Assembly: GCA_039566865.1 (NCBI GenBank)
Contig: CM076943.1
Span: 19,254,501 to 19,318,500 of the forward strand
DNA length: 64,000 nucleotides
Source: Aurelia coerulea
Taxonomy: Eukaryota > Cnidaria > Scyphozoa > Semaeostomeae > Ulmaridae
Direction of reading: 5' to 3'
Positions within the stretch are counted from its first letter, which is position 1. Each line of letters opens with the position of its first letter. Shown piece by piece: positions 14,601 through 23,990 of this stretch. The notes beneath the pieces were generated by a model that saw nothing but the letters and a program-made list of their open reading frames with translations, did not search any database and was not told the origin of the DNA. Made by a program: the position numbers and the translations under genes.

Positions 14601-17600
14601 TATTTCATTCTTGCTAGTTTTAGAAAATTTCCTCCAGTTTTTAGACTCAGCTCAAGGTTCTTAGACATGGGTGTTAGGCATCTGATATTAGGCAGAATCT
14701 AATATAGTATCCATTAGGTTTTAATCGTTCGTAGTGTACCTAATTGTATGTAGTTTAATGTTGGGTGTCTTTTCGATTGGCCATGGGATAGTCATTGTCT
14801 TTCGCTCCCCTTGGCATCGTCCCTGTAGTGTTGTACAGTATTAGGAAGGTATATAGTAGAATGTAAGATTTATTGTAACATTTTATATGTATGAAAGGAA
14901 ACAAAAAAATTATTAAAAGACATGTTCTTTGACTGAATGTGGCAATGCTCATTTTAAACCATCGTTCATCAAGATTCCAGATTGGAAGTCAAACCCTTCC
15001 TCGAGTTCTCTTGAAAAGTCTACCAAGAAGACTAGCCCTATTTAGATGGCTTTTAAAGCGATTGCCAAAGCATTTCTATTCGATATGTCTTGAAGAAAGA
15101 ATCACAAGAAATCATCAGGAAAGCCCGCTTAACAGTTATTTGAATTAGTTGGCATATAGTTTCCGATCATGGAGCTGAAATACTGAACCATCTCTAATGC
15201 AAAATTAGATCAGAGTCAGCATAGGGCTCAAATCTTTCAAATCTTTAAAAAGGTGGGTATAAAATTCTATGACATTTTTCTTTGAATTGAATGGCTTGAA
15301 AGGAACTTATGGTACTTTGCTGTAAATCTGTCGTGGAAATTTTTTGGATATCTTAATTTTTTTCAAAATGGTGGCAATTAAATGATTTTATAAAAATTTC
15401 ATGAAAAATTTTGAAAAACTTTAAATCATTGTAAATTCTAAACCAATGTAGGAAAAATGATATAATCTTCAAGGAAAGCATGGTTTATGAAGGTCTACAG
15501 TATCGTGGCAAGCAGAAATCTGTAGCTTCTCTGGTTTAGGATTTAGAAGTTTGATGACGTCATGGACTCAAATTTAATAAATGCCGCCATTTTGAAACTA
15601 ATCAAGATATCAATAAATTTCCACAGCAGGTTTACAACAGAAAACCAGAAGTTCCTTCTAAGCCATTTATTTCAAAGAAAATTGTAATAGAATTTTACAC
15701 CGACCTCTTTAAAGATTTGAGCCCTATGTTATCAGAGTCACTCAATTCATGCTTCAAGTTCTAAACAGAAGCAAACAGTGGTTCAACACTATTAACTTGA
15801 TACATCTGTTGTCATTCTTAATCATTAAATAGAAGTGTTTTCTTTTTATTCTTTTTCAATATGGTCAAATTGTAAGCATGGTCAAATTGTATTTTGAAGA
15901 TAAATTATTGCGCGTGTCTTAAAAACTATGGTCACCAAAACAAAATTACCAAATTACAACTTCAAAACGTAAATTGTATCTTGCTTTATTTCGTGCTCGT
16001 ATCTAAATATTTCAAAGAGGAATTATAAACAATTGTAGCAAATGAACGAATACAAACCATTTTAATTTTATTTCAGCGGTAACAACAAGAGACAAAGCTA
16101 CAACCCATAGTTCTTACCTGTATGCACTGAACGCAATTCAAAATAAAGTTGTGGAACAAGGCGATGATTTAGGTCGATATTTTATGGTGCATTTCAACGA
16201 AGTCTCGAACATTCCTGATATCCTACGTTCTACTAGCATCGATATTGCTGACAACCTACAGTCTTCCCTGAGTGTCATTATTCGTCGTATATATGGAGTT
16301 GAATCATTTCGTTTCGATCTTGGGTCCCCATGCAAAAATGAGGTGGAGTTCTCAAGCCAGGCAATCGAAGAAATAGACGCAATTAGTCAATGCAGAGATG
16401 GGTTTATGAGTTTGAAGCACAAAAAGTGTTTTTATAATACGTGTCAAAAGGTGAGTGCAGCTTTTTGCGTCAAATCTGTGCATGCATGCCTTGTTAGGTG
16501 TAGCTTTGAGAGTCATTTTTATTCAGCCTAATACTGGCCAAATCGCTTTGTTTCGCAAAACAAAGCACATTGTTCGTGAACTACTGCTAGCTAACAGACC
16601 GCTTCGACATTCAGAAAAGGGGTCTTGGAATTTCTTTACTTGAACCCGTTAAATTTAGAACCGACTGACTTGCAGAGCTCTATTTATTTTTCATAAAAGC
16701 CTTGTGGCGCCACTTACTAGATTTTTGTCCCCTATTTACCAGATAATTTTGCTCTCCCCAGTTCCTTTTCTAAAGTGTGAGATTATCTTTTGTTGCCTCA
16801 AAAGGCTGGGGTGGGTAGCCGACTTTTTGGACCGGAAAATCCAAAGTCTCCTTTGAGCGCCCAGTATTTACATCAATAACGATTGCTGCAATTACTGTAA
16901 TAGGCCTTGATAAAGTCCACAACATACAACGTGGCCTTAAATGACAATATTTCGTTAATTCTCTTTTAATGTTTTCCATGGGGAAAAGAATAACTTTTCA
17001 TGCAACCATCCTTTCTTGAAGTTTTCACTGTGTTCTAGTAATATTGTTGCGGCCGTATAAACAATAGTTGAAAGTAGCTCAGATTTACATGATGCTTTTT
17101 TTAATATGAGATATGAGAACTGCCTGGAAATGAAACTTGATGATATAGGCTCAAATCAATGTCAATCAGTCAATCTATGTCAATCTCGATTTATGCCTGC
17201 CTGCCTGATAGATTTGCGCCTATGTCGATGCAGATCTAATTTCTCCTTCAAGATTATCAACGCAAAAGAATAACATTATTGTTTGATAGAAACTCCTGTT
17301 TAAAATTTGTTCACATCTTGTTACATTTTCGAGTTATCCATTATTTTGTATGATGGGCTGATGACGTCATTTTGTTTGCAAGAAGTAATGAAACTACAGA
17401 AGGCTGACTATGTTTCCAAAGGGAAACATTATCAAAACATTTCTTTTCAATTATCATGCTTTTCTAAAAATGATGCAAAGTCGTGAGACAATAGATATTT
17501 TAGTTATTGCTCAGCTGATATGTTTCTTGTAACTGTAACCTTTCGAAGAATTAGGTAATATTTCCTTTCCTTATTTCCTTATTATCCGGAATCAGAGTGC

Positions 17601-18273
17601 CCCTCGAAAATCAGCCTTTGCTGAAGGGTTACCCTCCCTAAATGAATTAAAATGAAATGAAATGAAATGAAATGAAATCGGCGATGAATAACGATTTAGT
17701 GAAAACCAGGCTTAAAGTGAATGACCTGAGATATATAGCACGGAAAAAGAAACAACTAACACCTCTATTGTTATCTTTAGCATTGCTTTCATTCGCTACG
17801 AGCTGAATTGTCAAATACAATAAGCTATTTATAAATCTATGAGATCTCATCTTTTAACTCAGGTTATTCACTTTAAGGAGTGCAAAGATTTAGATTTATT
17901 ACGTAAAGCCAGATGAAATGCTTAGACTATTTCACATATGTTTACAGGGCTTTATACTGCATTATCTTCAAACTGTGCAAACATTTCCCCTCCCACCCAG
18001 TCAATGTTGTTGTATTGGAATGTATGACTAATACCGTCGTTTATTTTATCAATACACTGACAGATTAACCATAACGTCAGAAAGTGCATTTCCTTTTTTG
18101 TTTTGAATTTCTACAAGTTTTGATCAGTGTCATGTCATGCAAGCAAATAGCCAGTAACTAACAAAAAATTTGACCGACTCCAGCGATTTATTTTGTATTT
18201 TGAGGGAAATTTTTACCTTTGAATGTGAATCTTTTTTCAGGGTGAAAGATCTCCTAGATCGAAGAAGGTGTAA
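2653..18273 (+). CDS. IL-17-receptor-like SEFIR transmembrane receptor, nine-exon model
   Basis: Proposed join: 2653-2694, 3764-3934, 7546-7602, 7804-7824, 8381-8450, 12024-12218, 14129-14440, 16077-16450, 18241-18273. The lengths sum to 1,275 nt and every junction is in phase, giving 424 aa. Predicted order: short signal sequence (1-14), an FnIII-like extracellular region with several cysteines (15-121), a membrane segment (about 127-147), a basic juxtamembrane stretch, and a SEFIR domain (about 215-400). SEFIR domains are cytoplasmic TIR-like modules of IL-17 receptors and the adaptor Act1, working by SEFIR-SEFIR contact. The SEFIR and membrane exons are the firmest parts; exon 1, the 21-nt micro-exon and the 14129 acceptor are tentative. 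Human IL-17 receptors have two FnIII domains, so this extracellular part is short; further 5' exons may have been missed. Introns are full of MITEs. Confidence 0.6.
3033..3463. mobile_element. Foldback element with ACCGGGAGGGCCAGAAAA ends
   Basis: The left end ACCGGGAGGGCCAGAAAA pairs with TTTTTCTGGCTCACTCGGT at the right. Inner arms repeat GTAAATTTGACTTNACGAA in opposite orientations. It sits between candidate exons 1 and 2 of the SEFIR gene. Confidence 0.55.
3764..3934 (+). CDS. Exon 2: FnIII-like extracellular exon of the SEFIR receptor
   Basis: A pyrimidine-rich tract leads to two possible acceptors, TATAG ending at 3755 and GACGCAG ending at 3763. The frame is open to a GTATGG donor after 3934, phase 0. 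The product contains VQISWSRP and a cluster of cysteines (VEC, GTCC). The Trp strand followed by a Gly-rich turn fits the first half of an FnIII/cytokine-receptor fold. It is recognised from pattern and context, not from close similarity. Confidence 0.5.
4051..4568. mobile_element. Foldback MITE in SEFIR intron 2
   Basis: CTTAAAGGTGGCGTGAAGCG pairs with CGCTTCACACCACCTTTAA. About 90 bp of each arm match around AATGATAAAGAATGTCGTTT. Confidence 0.65.
4569..5523. other. Intronic spacer
   Basis: AT-rich intron sequence. Partial CTTTAAAGG repeats lie at 4559-4566 and 4974-4982. Short open frames here show no recognisable protein. Nothing else seen. Confidence 0.4.
5533..6372. mobile_element. Mutator-like foldback carrying a helicase fragment
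   Basis: TACCCTGGATCAGAGTATTT and AAATACTCTGATCCAGGGTA are inverted ends, and the arms continue to GGTCGCATGTCTCCAGAGTA. The exact 9-bp duplication CTTGTGAAT flanks it (5524-5532, 6373-6381). The centre holds non-self sequence resembling a RecQ helicase on the minus strand, the layout of a gene-capturing (Pack-MULE-type) element. Confidence 0.75.
5700..6137 (-). pseudogene. RecQ-like DNA helicase fragment, frameshifted
   Basis: On the minus strand one frame gives KTTKQQMEAWKGIFRGKDVF followed by AILPTG, the start of the ATP-binding Walker A motif of RecQ-type helicases (usually PTGSGKS). A shift in reading frame falls inside this motif. The next frame then reads KSLIYQLIPSITQEL and VVVSPLLAIIETQTAEL, matching RecQ motif Ia. 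Only the first part of the helicase core is present, with no downstream motifs, so it cannot be active. The captured segment ends where the foldback arm begins. Confidence 0.65.
6592..7083. mobile_element. Foldback MITE family B, copy 2 (left end decayed)
   Basis: It carries the family hallmarks: GAATGGCTTGAAAGGAACTTA, then CAAAATGGCGGCAATT, a GATGACGTCAT centre, and the right end GATTTGAAAAATTTGAGCCC. The left terminus has diverged and no clear target duplication is seen. Confidence 0.6.
7546..7602 (+). CDS. Exon 3: end of the FnIII-like domain
   Basis: The acceptor TTTTTCAACAG ends at 7545 and the donor GTTTGT starts at 7603. The 57 nt are phase 0 at both ends and read ATTSVTLAGFNKELKYCLE. 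The spacing of TSVTL, GF and LKYCLE is typical of the F strand of FnIII domains and continues the previous exon sensibly. Confidence 0.5.
7621..7781. mobile_element. 161-bp MITE with TTA duplication (PIF/Harbinger-like)
   Basis: AGGCCAGTTTCCAGTCA and TGACTGGAAACTGGCCT are perfect inverted ends, flanked by TTA at 7618-7620 and 7782-7784. A 3-bp TTA target is typical of PIF/Harbinger. It lies between candidate exons 3 and 4 of the SEFIR gene. Confidence 0.75.
7804..7824 (+). CDS. Candidate 21-nt micro-exon of the SEFIR receptor
   Basis: TTGATTTCAG ends at 7803 and GTGAGC begins at 7825. The 21 nt between encode IVLCTAA in phase 0 and would extend the preceding strand. Because the exon is symmetric, skipping it would also keep frame. 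Only RNA can decide whether it is used. Confidence 0.3.
8381..8450 (+). CDS. Exon 5: juxtamembrane extracellular exon of the SEFIR receptor
   Basis: The acceptor TCTTTACCTAG ends at 8380 and the donor GTGAGT starts at 8451. Seventy nt read phase 0 to phase 1 with no stop and include VHPPIFVNCS. Joining to 12024 completes a Glu codon just before the membrane segment. The phase match on both sides is the main support. Confidence 0.4.
8451..9106. other. Intronic spacer of the SEFIR gene
   Basis: AT-rich sequence without a recognisable element or gene. Confidence 0.4.
9111..9424. mobile_element. TTAA-flanked MITE with AGGGGCTCCG ends
   Basis: AGGGGCTCCG and CGGAGCCCCT are inverted ends with TTAA on both sides (9107-9110, 9425-9428). 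Confidence 0.65.
9830..9900. mobile_element. Solo end of the GGGTGTCCC family
   Basis: TACGGGTGTCCCAAAAAAAG is a clear terminus, but no partner end is found before the next element. Probably a truncated copy. Confidence 0.4.
9941..10519. mobile_element. TTAA-flanked non-autonomous element (piggyBac-like ends), copy 2
   Basis: Starts CCCTATAGTGG and ends AAAATAGGG, with exact TTAA on both sides (9937-9940, 10520-10523). Sub-terminal CCTATTTTGGTTGGGGG pairs with CCCCCAACCAAAATAGG. Related to the element at 377-871. Confidence 0.65.
10625..11203. mobile_element. TA-flanked MITE, CCGGGTGTCCC family, copy 1
   Basis: CCGGGTGTCCC and GGGACACTCGG ends with TA on both sides. The arms share TGTATACGGATTTGG and the ATGTTCAAGTTAACTATC block. 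Near-identical relatives are at 19681-20285 and 40570-41159. Confidence 0.8.
11385..11950 (-). mobile_element. 5'-truncated LINE, minus strand: RT tail and 3' UTR
   Basis: Minus-strand 11945-11673 encodes HQYDTRRARKGDIFKTRKNT, LQYGLRSIKYAGAKSWNDIP and FRRDLKLHLFS before a stop. This is the conserved C-terminal end of non-LTR reverse transcriptase proteins. About 290 bp of 3' UTR follow, ending near 11385. The same 3' UTR recurs at 42590-42745. The copy is dead. Confidence 0.7.
12024..12218 (+). CDS. Exon 6: transmembrane segment and juxtamembrane region
   Basis: The acceptor CACCCCACTGTAG ends at 12023 and GTAACA begins at 12219. The exon encodes DCCLYALISGSVALSLVILG followed by IALLTARKYSQRKK, a textbook single-pass segment with a positive stop-transfer. 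A charged Ser/Lys/Glu-rich stretch follows. It opens and closes in phase 1. Its place between an extracellular exon and the SEFIR exons sets the orientation. Confidence 0.6.
12244..12767. mobile_element. Foldback MITE family B, copy 3 (divergent)
   Basis: Ends CAAGCATAGGTTTCAAATC and GATTTGGAACCTATGCT, with GGGTGAG on both sides (12237-12243, 12768-12774). It begins 25 bp downstream of the membrane exon. Confidence 0.65.
12802..13018. mobile_element. Foldback MITE with GACTTGCTCCAAGTCT ends
   Basis: Arms of about 100 bp are inverted copies around GGGGGCGTAAGCTACTAA and GACGCTGCGAAGG. Exact 9-bp duplication TTTGAAAGG (12793-12801, 13019-13027). The terminal motif is related to the hairpin at 911-1032. 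Confidence 0.8.
13028..14120. other. Intronic spacer with a dispersed repeat
   Basis: 13880-14010 shares a repeat (TTGTTGTTGTCGCTC...GAGGGCC...GAGCTGTAAAACCGGACAAAA) in inverted orientation with 38855-38990. No gene is recognised. A small undetected exon of the receptor might lie here if the 14121 acceptor is used. Confidence 0.4.
14129..14440 (+). CDS. Exon 7: first half of the SEFIR domain
   Basis: The frame is open to a GTAAGT donor at 14441, phase 1. It contains VFVLLAP (box 1 strand), a conserved helix and FFRLNGINAVSEL, then YLNDMLRQADFVLVLCTE, the box 2 strand of SEFIR domains. Two acceptors are possible. TTCAG ending at 14120 has better context, but AAAAAG ending at 14128 is the one in phase with the membrane exon. 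If 14121 is used, a further small exon must exist between 12.2 and 14.1 kb. Confidence 0.7.
14441..15208. other. Intron between the two SEFIR exons, left part
   Basis: No recognisable element or exon before the foldback at 15219. Confidence 0.4.
15219..15731. mobile_element. Foldback MITE family B, copy 4
   Basis: Ends GCATAGGGCTCAAATC and GATTTGAGCCCTATGTT. The duplication TCAGAGTCA lies at 15210-15218 and 15732-15740. Inserted in the intron that splits the SEFIR domain. Confidence 0.8.
16077..16450 (+). CDS. Exon 8: second half of the SEFIR domain
   Basis: TTTTATTTCAG ends at 16076 and GTGAGT begins at 16451. It joins in phase 1 to the previous exon, giving an Ala codon. It encodes the helix SSYLYALNAIQNKVVE, the strand YFMVHF, and DILRSTSIDIADN, matching the C-terminal SEFIR layout in which a buried strand is followed by a helix around a leucine-rich end. 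A Cys-containing tail follows. It closes in phase 0. Confidence 0.7.
16451..18240. other. Last intron of the SEFIR gene
   Basis: About 1.8 kb without a recognised gene. 17330-17540 contains TGATGACGTCATTTTGTTTGC and TTTCCAAAGGGAAAC, decayed relatives of the foldback at 4051-4568. A GAAAT microsatellite lies at 17651-17680. Confidence 0.4.
17651..17680. repeat. (ATGAA)n microsatellite
   Basis: About five tandem ATGAA units. Confidence 0.7.
18241..18273 (+). CDS. Candidate terminal exon 9 of the SEFIR receptor
   Basis: A good acceptor (CTTTTTTCAG, ending 18240) is followed in the required phase 0 by GERSPRSKKV and a TAA stop. AATAAA at 18822-18827 could be the poly(A) signal. If this exon is not used, readthrough of exon 8 would add residues up to the stop at 16531. 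Confidence 0.45.
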   Translation, partial: GERSPRSKKV

Positions 18274-18775
18274 ATCGAGAGTTATATTTTATTAACATGA
18301 ACTCAGTGACATATAGTAACTTTTTAAAGATAAATTTCTAAAAAATGAAAAACGACGCATGTTATAAACTACTTATAGAAAACAGAAAAGCTATGTAAAT
18401 GTTCTCCTTAAAAATGTTTTTTATCAATCCTTATTCTTGTCAATTTATTAAATGAAATTTCATTGAACGCAAACAATTTCGAACGTTGATATTTTGTAAT
18501 GTCTGAAATTTCTTTTTCTGGTCCGAAATGCTGATCATCTGAAATACTTGGTTGCAAAAAAAAATACATGAAAGTATTTTCATTATCGTTATTTTTAAAA
18601 CGGAGAAAAGATGTGACGAGGAACCATTTTGTGAAGCAACATTCTATCTTCGCAAATCCTTTTGAGCAATTATAGTCTTTACGCTTAGTTCTTTTTTATA
18701 AGAAACTCGACTCTCAGATCGCAAAAAAAAAATAAAAAAAAACTCCAGTACTGCAAAAATCTGACTTTAAAGGAC

Positions 18776-18814
18776 AATAATAATAATAATAACAATAATA
18801 ATAATAATAATAAA
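18776..18814. repeat. (TAA)n microsatellite
   Basis: Tandem TAA/AAT units with one interruption. Confidence 0.75.
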
Positions 18815-18821
18815 ACAAGAG

Positions 18822-18827
18822 AATAAA
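18822..18827 (+). terminator. Candidate poly(A) signal AATAAA
   Basis: This hexamer lies about 550 bp downstream of the proposed receptor stop codon, just after a (TAA)n run at about 18776-18814. The neighbouring microsatellite makes a chance match plausible. Confidence 0.25.
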
Positions 18828-19678
18828 GAAATTTATCGTTTGAAATTGTTCTAAAACCATCCGAAATTCTGTGAAAAAGCTTCCCAAAATTTGTTTACCC
18901 GGAAATAGTTTGTCGGCAAATTTATTCTCACGAAATTGTTTGCGTTTAATGTATATTTTTAAGGGAAGAAACTTTGGCGGGAAGAAACTTTCGCGGAAAG
19001 AAACTTTCGCGGGAAGAAGCTTTCGCGGGAAGGAACTTGAAAAAGAGGAATATCAATCTCTGATAATATGACTACTTGATTTTATGTCTTGGGAAATTTT
19101 GCAAGAATAAACTTTCGCAAATTTCGCATTTTAGGAAATTTTGCGGAATAAACCATTCCGAATTTTGGCCAAAAATCTGAAAACGTCAAAATTTCTTACC
19201 GCGATAGTTTCTTCTCTTACAGTACATAGTTTGATAATGGGTTACAAGAACGTATTTACTAATTTGAGCAGTGGTAGAAAGAAAGCTAGCAAGCAACTAT
19301 TCAAAGCAATTCAATACGCGATTTCACGTGAGCTTTCGTGGAGATCTTTTTACCAAGATGCATTGTATTCTATGTAGAACTCGTTGTAGAGTCATTAAAG
19401 ATTCGTTCTTGAAATACAATGCATCTTGATACAAAGTTTCTTCCCGTTATCTTTAGCGCTATCGTCTATGGGACGGATCAATCCCAAAAACTCGTTGTAC
19501 TGTCGTGGAAAATATGAATACCTTCATGTTAAAACTTACATACTGTCACGAAAAGGCCTTGCCATTCTGATTATCAGCAAGTTCTCTTTGTTTTGATCAA
19601 CGCCAACGAAGAGTTTCTGAGAGGACCAGGATAGATAAAATGGTGCATGGTAAATGCTCAGCATTGTATTAATCAAGT
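18828..19678. other. Spacer with a 16-bp minisatellite
   Basis: 18965-19040 has about four to five tandem copies of a GGGAAGAAACTTTCGC-type unit. The remainder is AT-rich with no recognised gene. Confidence 0.5.
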
Positions 19679-19680
19679 TA

Positions 19681-20285
19681 CCGGGTGTCCCAAAAAAATG
19701 TATACGGATTTGGTTGATTCCAGCGATGTGAATTTTGCCTCAATCAATGTCTAATTACTCTAAAAATGTTCCTCGATAGTTAACTTGAACATAGGTACCT
19801 CGTTTATTGGTATTGGTGCTGTGAGAGCAGACATATTAATCTTGAAAGCTCAAATTTGCATCTTCCTGCATACCAGAGCTTTAGCCTTTTGGCCTAAGCA
19901 AATTGTTAAGTCACATCGTATAACTTAACAATATCCTTGAGAAAATTTGATCAATATTAGATATTGTGCTATTTTGTTTTCCAGAAGTCACCCCCAAGTC
20001 ACCCATTGGGCAGTTTCTTAATTTTTCATTAATTTCAGTTCTTAATTTTGATGTGCTTCAGGAACTGGCTTAGGCCAAAAGGCCAAAGCTCTGGTTTGCA
20101 GCTGGACGCAAAATTGAGCTTTCAATATTGATATTTCTGCTCTCAAAGCACCAATACCAACAAACAAGGTCTCTATGTTCAAGTTAACTATCGTGGAACA
20201 TTTTGAGAGTAATTAGCCATGGATTAAAGCTAAATTCACATCACTGGAGTCAACCAAATCTGTATACTTTTTTTGGGACACCCGG
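19681..20285. mobile_element. TA-flanked MITE, CCGGGTGTCCC family, copy 2
   Basis: Perfect CCGGGTGTCCC / GGGACACCCGG ends, TA on both sides, and the same internal blocks as 10625-11203. Confidence 0.85.
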
Positions 20286-20582
20286 TATAAAAACTGGAAT
20301 TCACAATATAAGGAACTTAATTGAATAGTTCAAAGTGTTGACTATTCAAGCGAATGAAACTGTACACTTCTTATTGAAGCAAAATGTCTGTTTTAGGAAA
20401 TTAGTCTGTGACTGGCGTGTATATATAACACCCCATAGCTGAAAGTGTATTGAAAAGTTACTAATTCTATGTTGTATGTATTATTGCAAATTGGGTTGCA
20501 GGACACCTTTAGCAGTAGTTTGTTTTGTTAGGAATAGTATAACCATTTTTCTCTCAAATGCTTGCAAACCAGCATGTTCGAT

Positions 20583-20754
20583 CATGGGTAGTTGGACACT
20601 GCTGGTGTGCTTCTATGGAGGAGTGCTGGATAATGTGTATCTGCGGAGGAAATTTTTTATAGTGCTGCGGAGGAGATTAGAAAATTTCCCCCGCAGATAC
20701 ATATTATCCAGCGCTCCTTCATAGAAGCACACCAGCATTGTCTAACTACCCATG
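20583..20754. mobile_element. 172-bp MITE with CATGGGTAG ends and 7-bp duplication, copy 1
   Basis: CATGGGTAGTTGGACACTGC pairs with the CTACCCATG end across about 60 bp. GTTCGAT flanks it at 20576-20582 and 20755-20761. Confidence 0.8.
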
Positions 20755-20761
20755 GTTCGAT

Positions 20762-21276
20762 AGGAGCCACTTTCAGCAGTAATAAGACAATTTAGAAGTT
20801 TCTTCCAAATCATTGAAGAATAAGGCTGAGGCTGTTTTGGAGAAAGCTTTGGAATATCTTACCATGACCAGTTTTCCAAAAACCATCGGGAATGATATAA
20901 GGTAAGCTCATTGGAAGGCAGGAAGCAACTTTTCTCGAAAGAGCTGGCACATAACCCCGTGCAAAATATTTGGGAAAGACACAGACCTCGAACAACTGAC
21001 CCATTAGGATTTTGTTTGATACAGATCATTATTGCCTGACTGACGTTTCAAAAACGAGGCAATACAAGAATCCCGCCAATCCTATTGGTTAATCGCACAC
21101 TTCCCGCGGTTTTCCCGCAGCCTTGTATAATACGATACAAGGACGCGTTTTTGTCACCACAGCAACGGATTTAGGCCTGTGAGATTTACAATAAACGTAC
21201 GTGACATAACAGTAACAACATGCGTTTTCGAGTAAGTGATACGAGTCAAGATTAGAAGCTATCAGGCAATAAAACC
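20762..21276. other. Spacer
   Basis: No gene recognised. TTGCCTGACTGACGTTT near 21030 and TATCAGGCAATAAAACC near 21260 are partial inverted matches suggesting a decayed element. Confidence 0.3.
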
Positions 21277-21412
21277 CATACTAACCGGTTTTGTAATTGT
21301 ACAGGAAATCATAAAGCCCTCGGTCTTATTGCACAGACCTCGCAAGCTCGGTCTGTACTGTTAAGACCTCGGGCTTTATATTTTCCAGTACAACACAGAA
21401 CCGGTTAGTATG
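21277..21412. mobile_element. 136-bp hairpin MITE
   Basis: CATACTAACCGGTTTTGT pairs with the ACCGGTTAGTATG end, with inner GCCCTCGGTCTTA / TAAGACCTCGGGC. Confidence 0.65.
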
Positions 21413-21924
21413 CGCATAAAGTAGAGAACCGTAAAATGTTACGCATGTCTCAAATTGAACAATGAATGAAGAACCAAATCACGAATTTGTGTGCATGATT
21501 TGCGAATCACAGCGTATGATGTTTTTTAACTTTTTTCATACACCTTCATCCCAATTCTTCGCAAATATCTCGTAAATCACGAGAAGAATTGCAGCAAAAT
21601 CACAAGACAAATGACGAAAGATTACAGAACAGTCACAAAAAACCCAGCGATAAAATCACTTTATTTTAAAGAAATCACCTACTGTGTTTGAGTAGTGATT
21701 TGCCTCCTACACAAACTAATGGCTGCACATTTTGTGATGCTGATTTGCTGTTAGCATTTCTAGCTGTTTTACTTTAGTTACATTGGTAGTATGATATTTC
21801 TCGCTTTCGGTTTCGTCTGCAAGTGCTTGATGTATTTCTCAGTCGATTGAATGCTCTCTTTCATTGTGTACTCTGCACTGCAATGCAATACACTTATTAT
21901 GTATCAGGGAGTAAAAACACTAAT
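21413..21924. other. Spacer
   Basis: No gene or element recognised. Confidence 0.35.
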
Positions 21925-21932
21925 CCCCTATG

Positions 21933-23130
21933 CAGTGGCGTCGTAGCCGGGGGGCCAGAGGGGCCATGGCCCCCCCCCCTGTGAAAATGTTTTCGGAAAA
22001 TTCGTCAGTTTTCCATTCTTGTCGGAAAAATCGAAAAAAATTGAATTAATCCATTTTCCTCGCATAGCTACTTTATGGCAATCCAAATGTATGCATGAAA
22101 TATCACTTTTTCGATCGCAATTCGTAGTTTTTGATGAAAAAGTAGGTTTTTCGGCAAAAAACTATGTCCTTCGTTCGTTTTTCTGCAAAAAATTCCTTTT
22201 TCAATGTAAAGAAAAGTGTGTTTTCTGTTGGAAAAATAGACACATAGGCGCAAAAAGTTTCGGACGAATAAATTTCAGACAAATGCTTTCGATCATAACA
22301 TTCTTGGACTTTTTCCCCGAAAATTTGGTCGTTTCACCTACATTTCAGTGACTAAAAACGATAAATTTACAATTTATTTTGCACGTTTCATACTTAAAAA
22401 ATGTCATGCATTTATGGTTTGTGCATTAAGCTTTCAATGAGTTGCTCGTCAGAATTTGCACAAGTGAACATTGTTGAGGAAGGTGGAAATGATTACTAAG
22501 ATGGGATTACTTTTAGTTTCTGTGAACGGATGCTTATAGAAATGAAGATTTATATCAAGCTATCTTTCACGTTGTTATCTAAAATTTGAAAACGATCTAT
22601 TTTTCAGTGCTTTTGAGGTCCTTTTTTCGAAATTTCCCATCAAAAACAAATAGTAGATTCTTCAAAATAGGGACGTTTTGCAACGATCTAAAGGGCGTGG
22701 TCACAGAAAATTTTACCGGGGGCAAGCCCCCAGACCCCCAGTTTTCCTCAATCCTTGCGCATCTAGCTTCTGCCTCACCTCCAACACCAATCATGTCTCG
22801 ACAACAGCCTCACCTCCAACAAGAATCGCCTCTTAACCCTTTCCTGCATGAATTTTTTTTATAGGGAGAAAAAAATATTTGAGTGATGAATTATGTATGT
22901 TTTAGGTCCTACATACGTAATTGACAAAAAAAATTAAAATTAACAGGACTTGCTGCGTCCATTTGAAAAATTCTTCGCTATTATGGAACTTTTATATGAC
23001 AAAAGTTCTGAGACATTTTGCCACTTTTTATACGTTATATTCCTGCTTAATTTTTGTCGGAAAAATGTCCCTTTGTCGGAAAATTCTGACCCTTGGCCCC
23101 CCCTAAAATCATGCTCCCACGACGCCACTG
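21933..23130. mobile_element. 1.2-kb hAT-like non-autonomous element
   Basis: CAGTGGCGTCGTAG and the CGACGCCACTG end with an exact 8-bp duplication CCCCTATG (21925-21932, 23131-23138). CAGTGGCG-type ends with 8-bp duplications are classic hAT features. No intact transposase frame is seen. Confidence 0.75.
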
Positions 23131-23149
23131 CCCCTATGTAAGGCCATAC

Positions 23150-23990
23150 TGCTCCCCGGGTATCAAGACGACGATCTTAAAAATATGTTATTGACATCTT
23201 CACATCTATTTTAAAATTTACCGGACTGAAATCGCTCCATTCTGAAATAATAAGAATTTTCTTGAGAGAGCTCCTTGAAGAAACCTTCAAAACAGGCCTA
23301 AATCACGACCGGACTTTCTGGCCCACAGCAACGACTTCAACACGTATTGCTGGCGCATGTCATCCTCTTTAGAAGGTGAAATCGCTCAGAATAGTATTAC
23401 ACCCCCCAGTAACGACCCCGCCGAGCATAAAAAATACAGCGGGGAAATTATGAAGTTAAACATTTTCAACGGAGATTAGAAATATCAGGGCGGGGAAAGG
23501 AATTATTCGACTATTATCTATGATGATGATGTTTGAAGGGGAAACAAAAGTTTCAACGGGGAACCAACAGAAACGAGGCGGGGAAAGTGTTTAAACTCAG
23601 CAAGCTTGGCGGGGAAACACATTTTCTAGGTGGGTCATCCTTCTACATTGGCGGGGCACTGTTTCAGCGGGGTTGTTACTGGGGGGGGTGTAATGTTGGT
23701 TTGCTCCTTGGAGGGATAACGCTTTCATCCTCCCAAAGGCAGTACACGTCCTAAAGCATGTAAAAATGCTTTCTGCAAAGAAAATTGAATTGGTAATCCT
23801 TTTAGGCCTGTTTTGAAGGTTTCTTTTGGGCTTTCTTGAGCAAATCCCTTAAATAATTACAGAACGAAGTAGGCGATTATACTCATTACATAAGTCTCAG
23901 CATCGCTCATATTGAATTGGATGGTATCGCAATAAAATATCAGATTAAAAATGTTGAACGAATACAAGGAATCACGTCGTAAGTCTAGTA
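23150..23990. mobile_element. Foldback element related to those at 41.2 and 45.7 kb, with a nested MITE
   Basis: 23165-23330 and 23800-23960 are inverted relatives of each other (GGCCTGTTTTGAAGG and CCTTCAAAACAGGCC). Both resemble 41600-41830 and 45700-45960. Confidence 0.5.
23396..23694. mobile_element. MITE with ATTACACCCCCCAGTAAC ends
   Basis: ATTACACCCCCCAGTAAC pairs with the GTTACTGGGGGGGGTGTAAT end. The interior is rich in GGCGGGGAAA motifs. Nested in 23150-23990. Confidence 0.65.
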
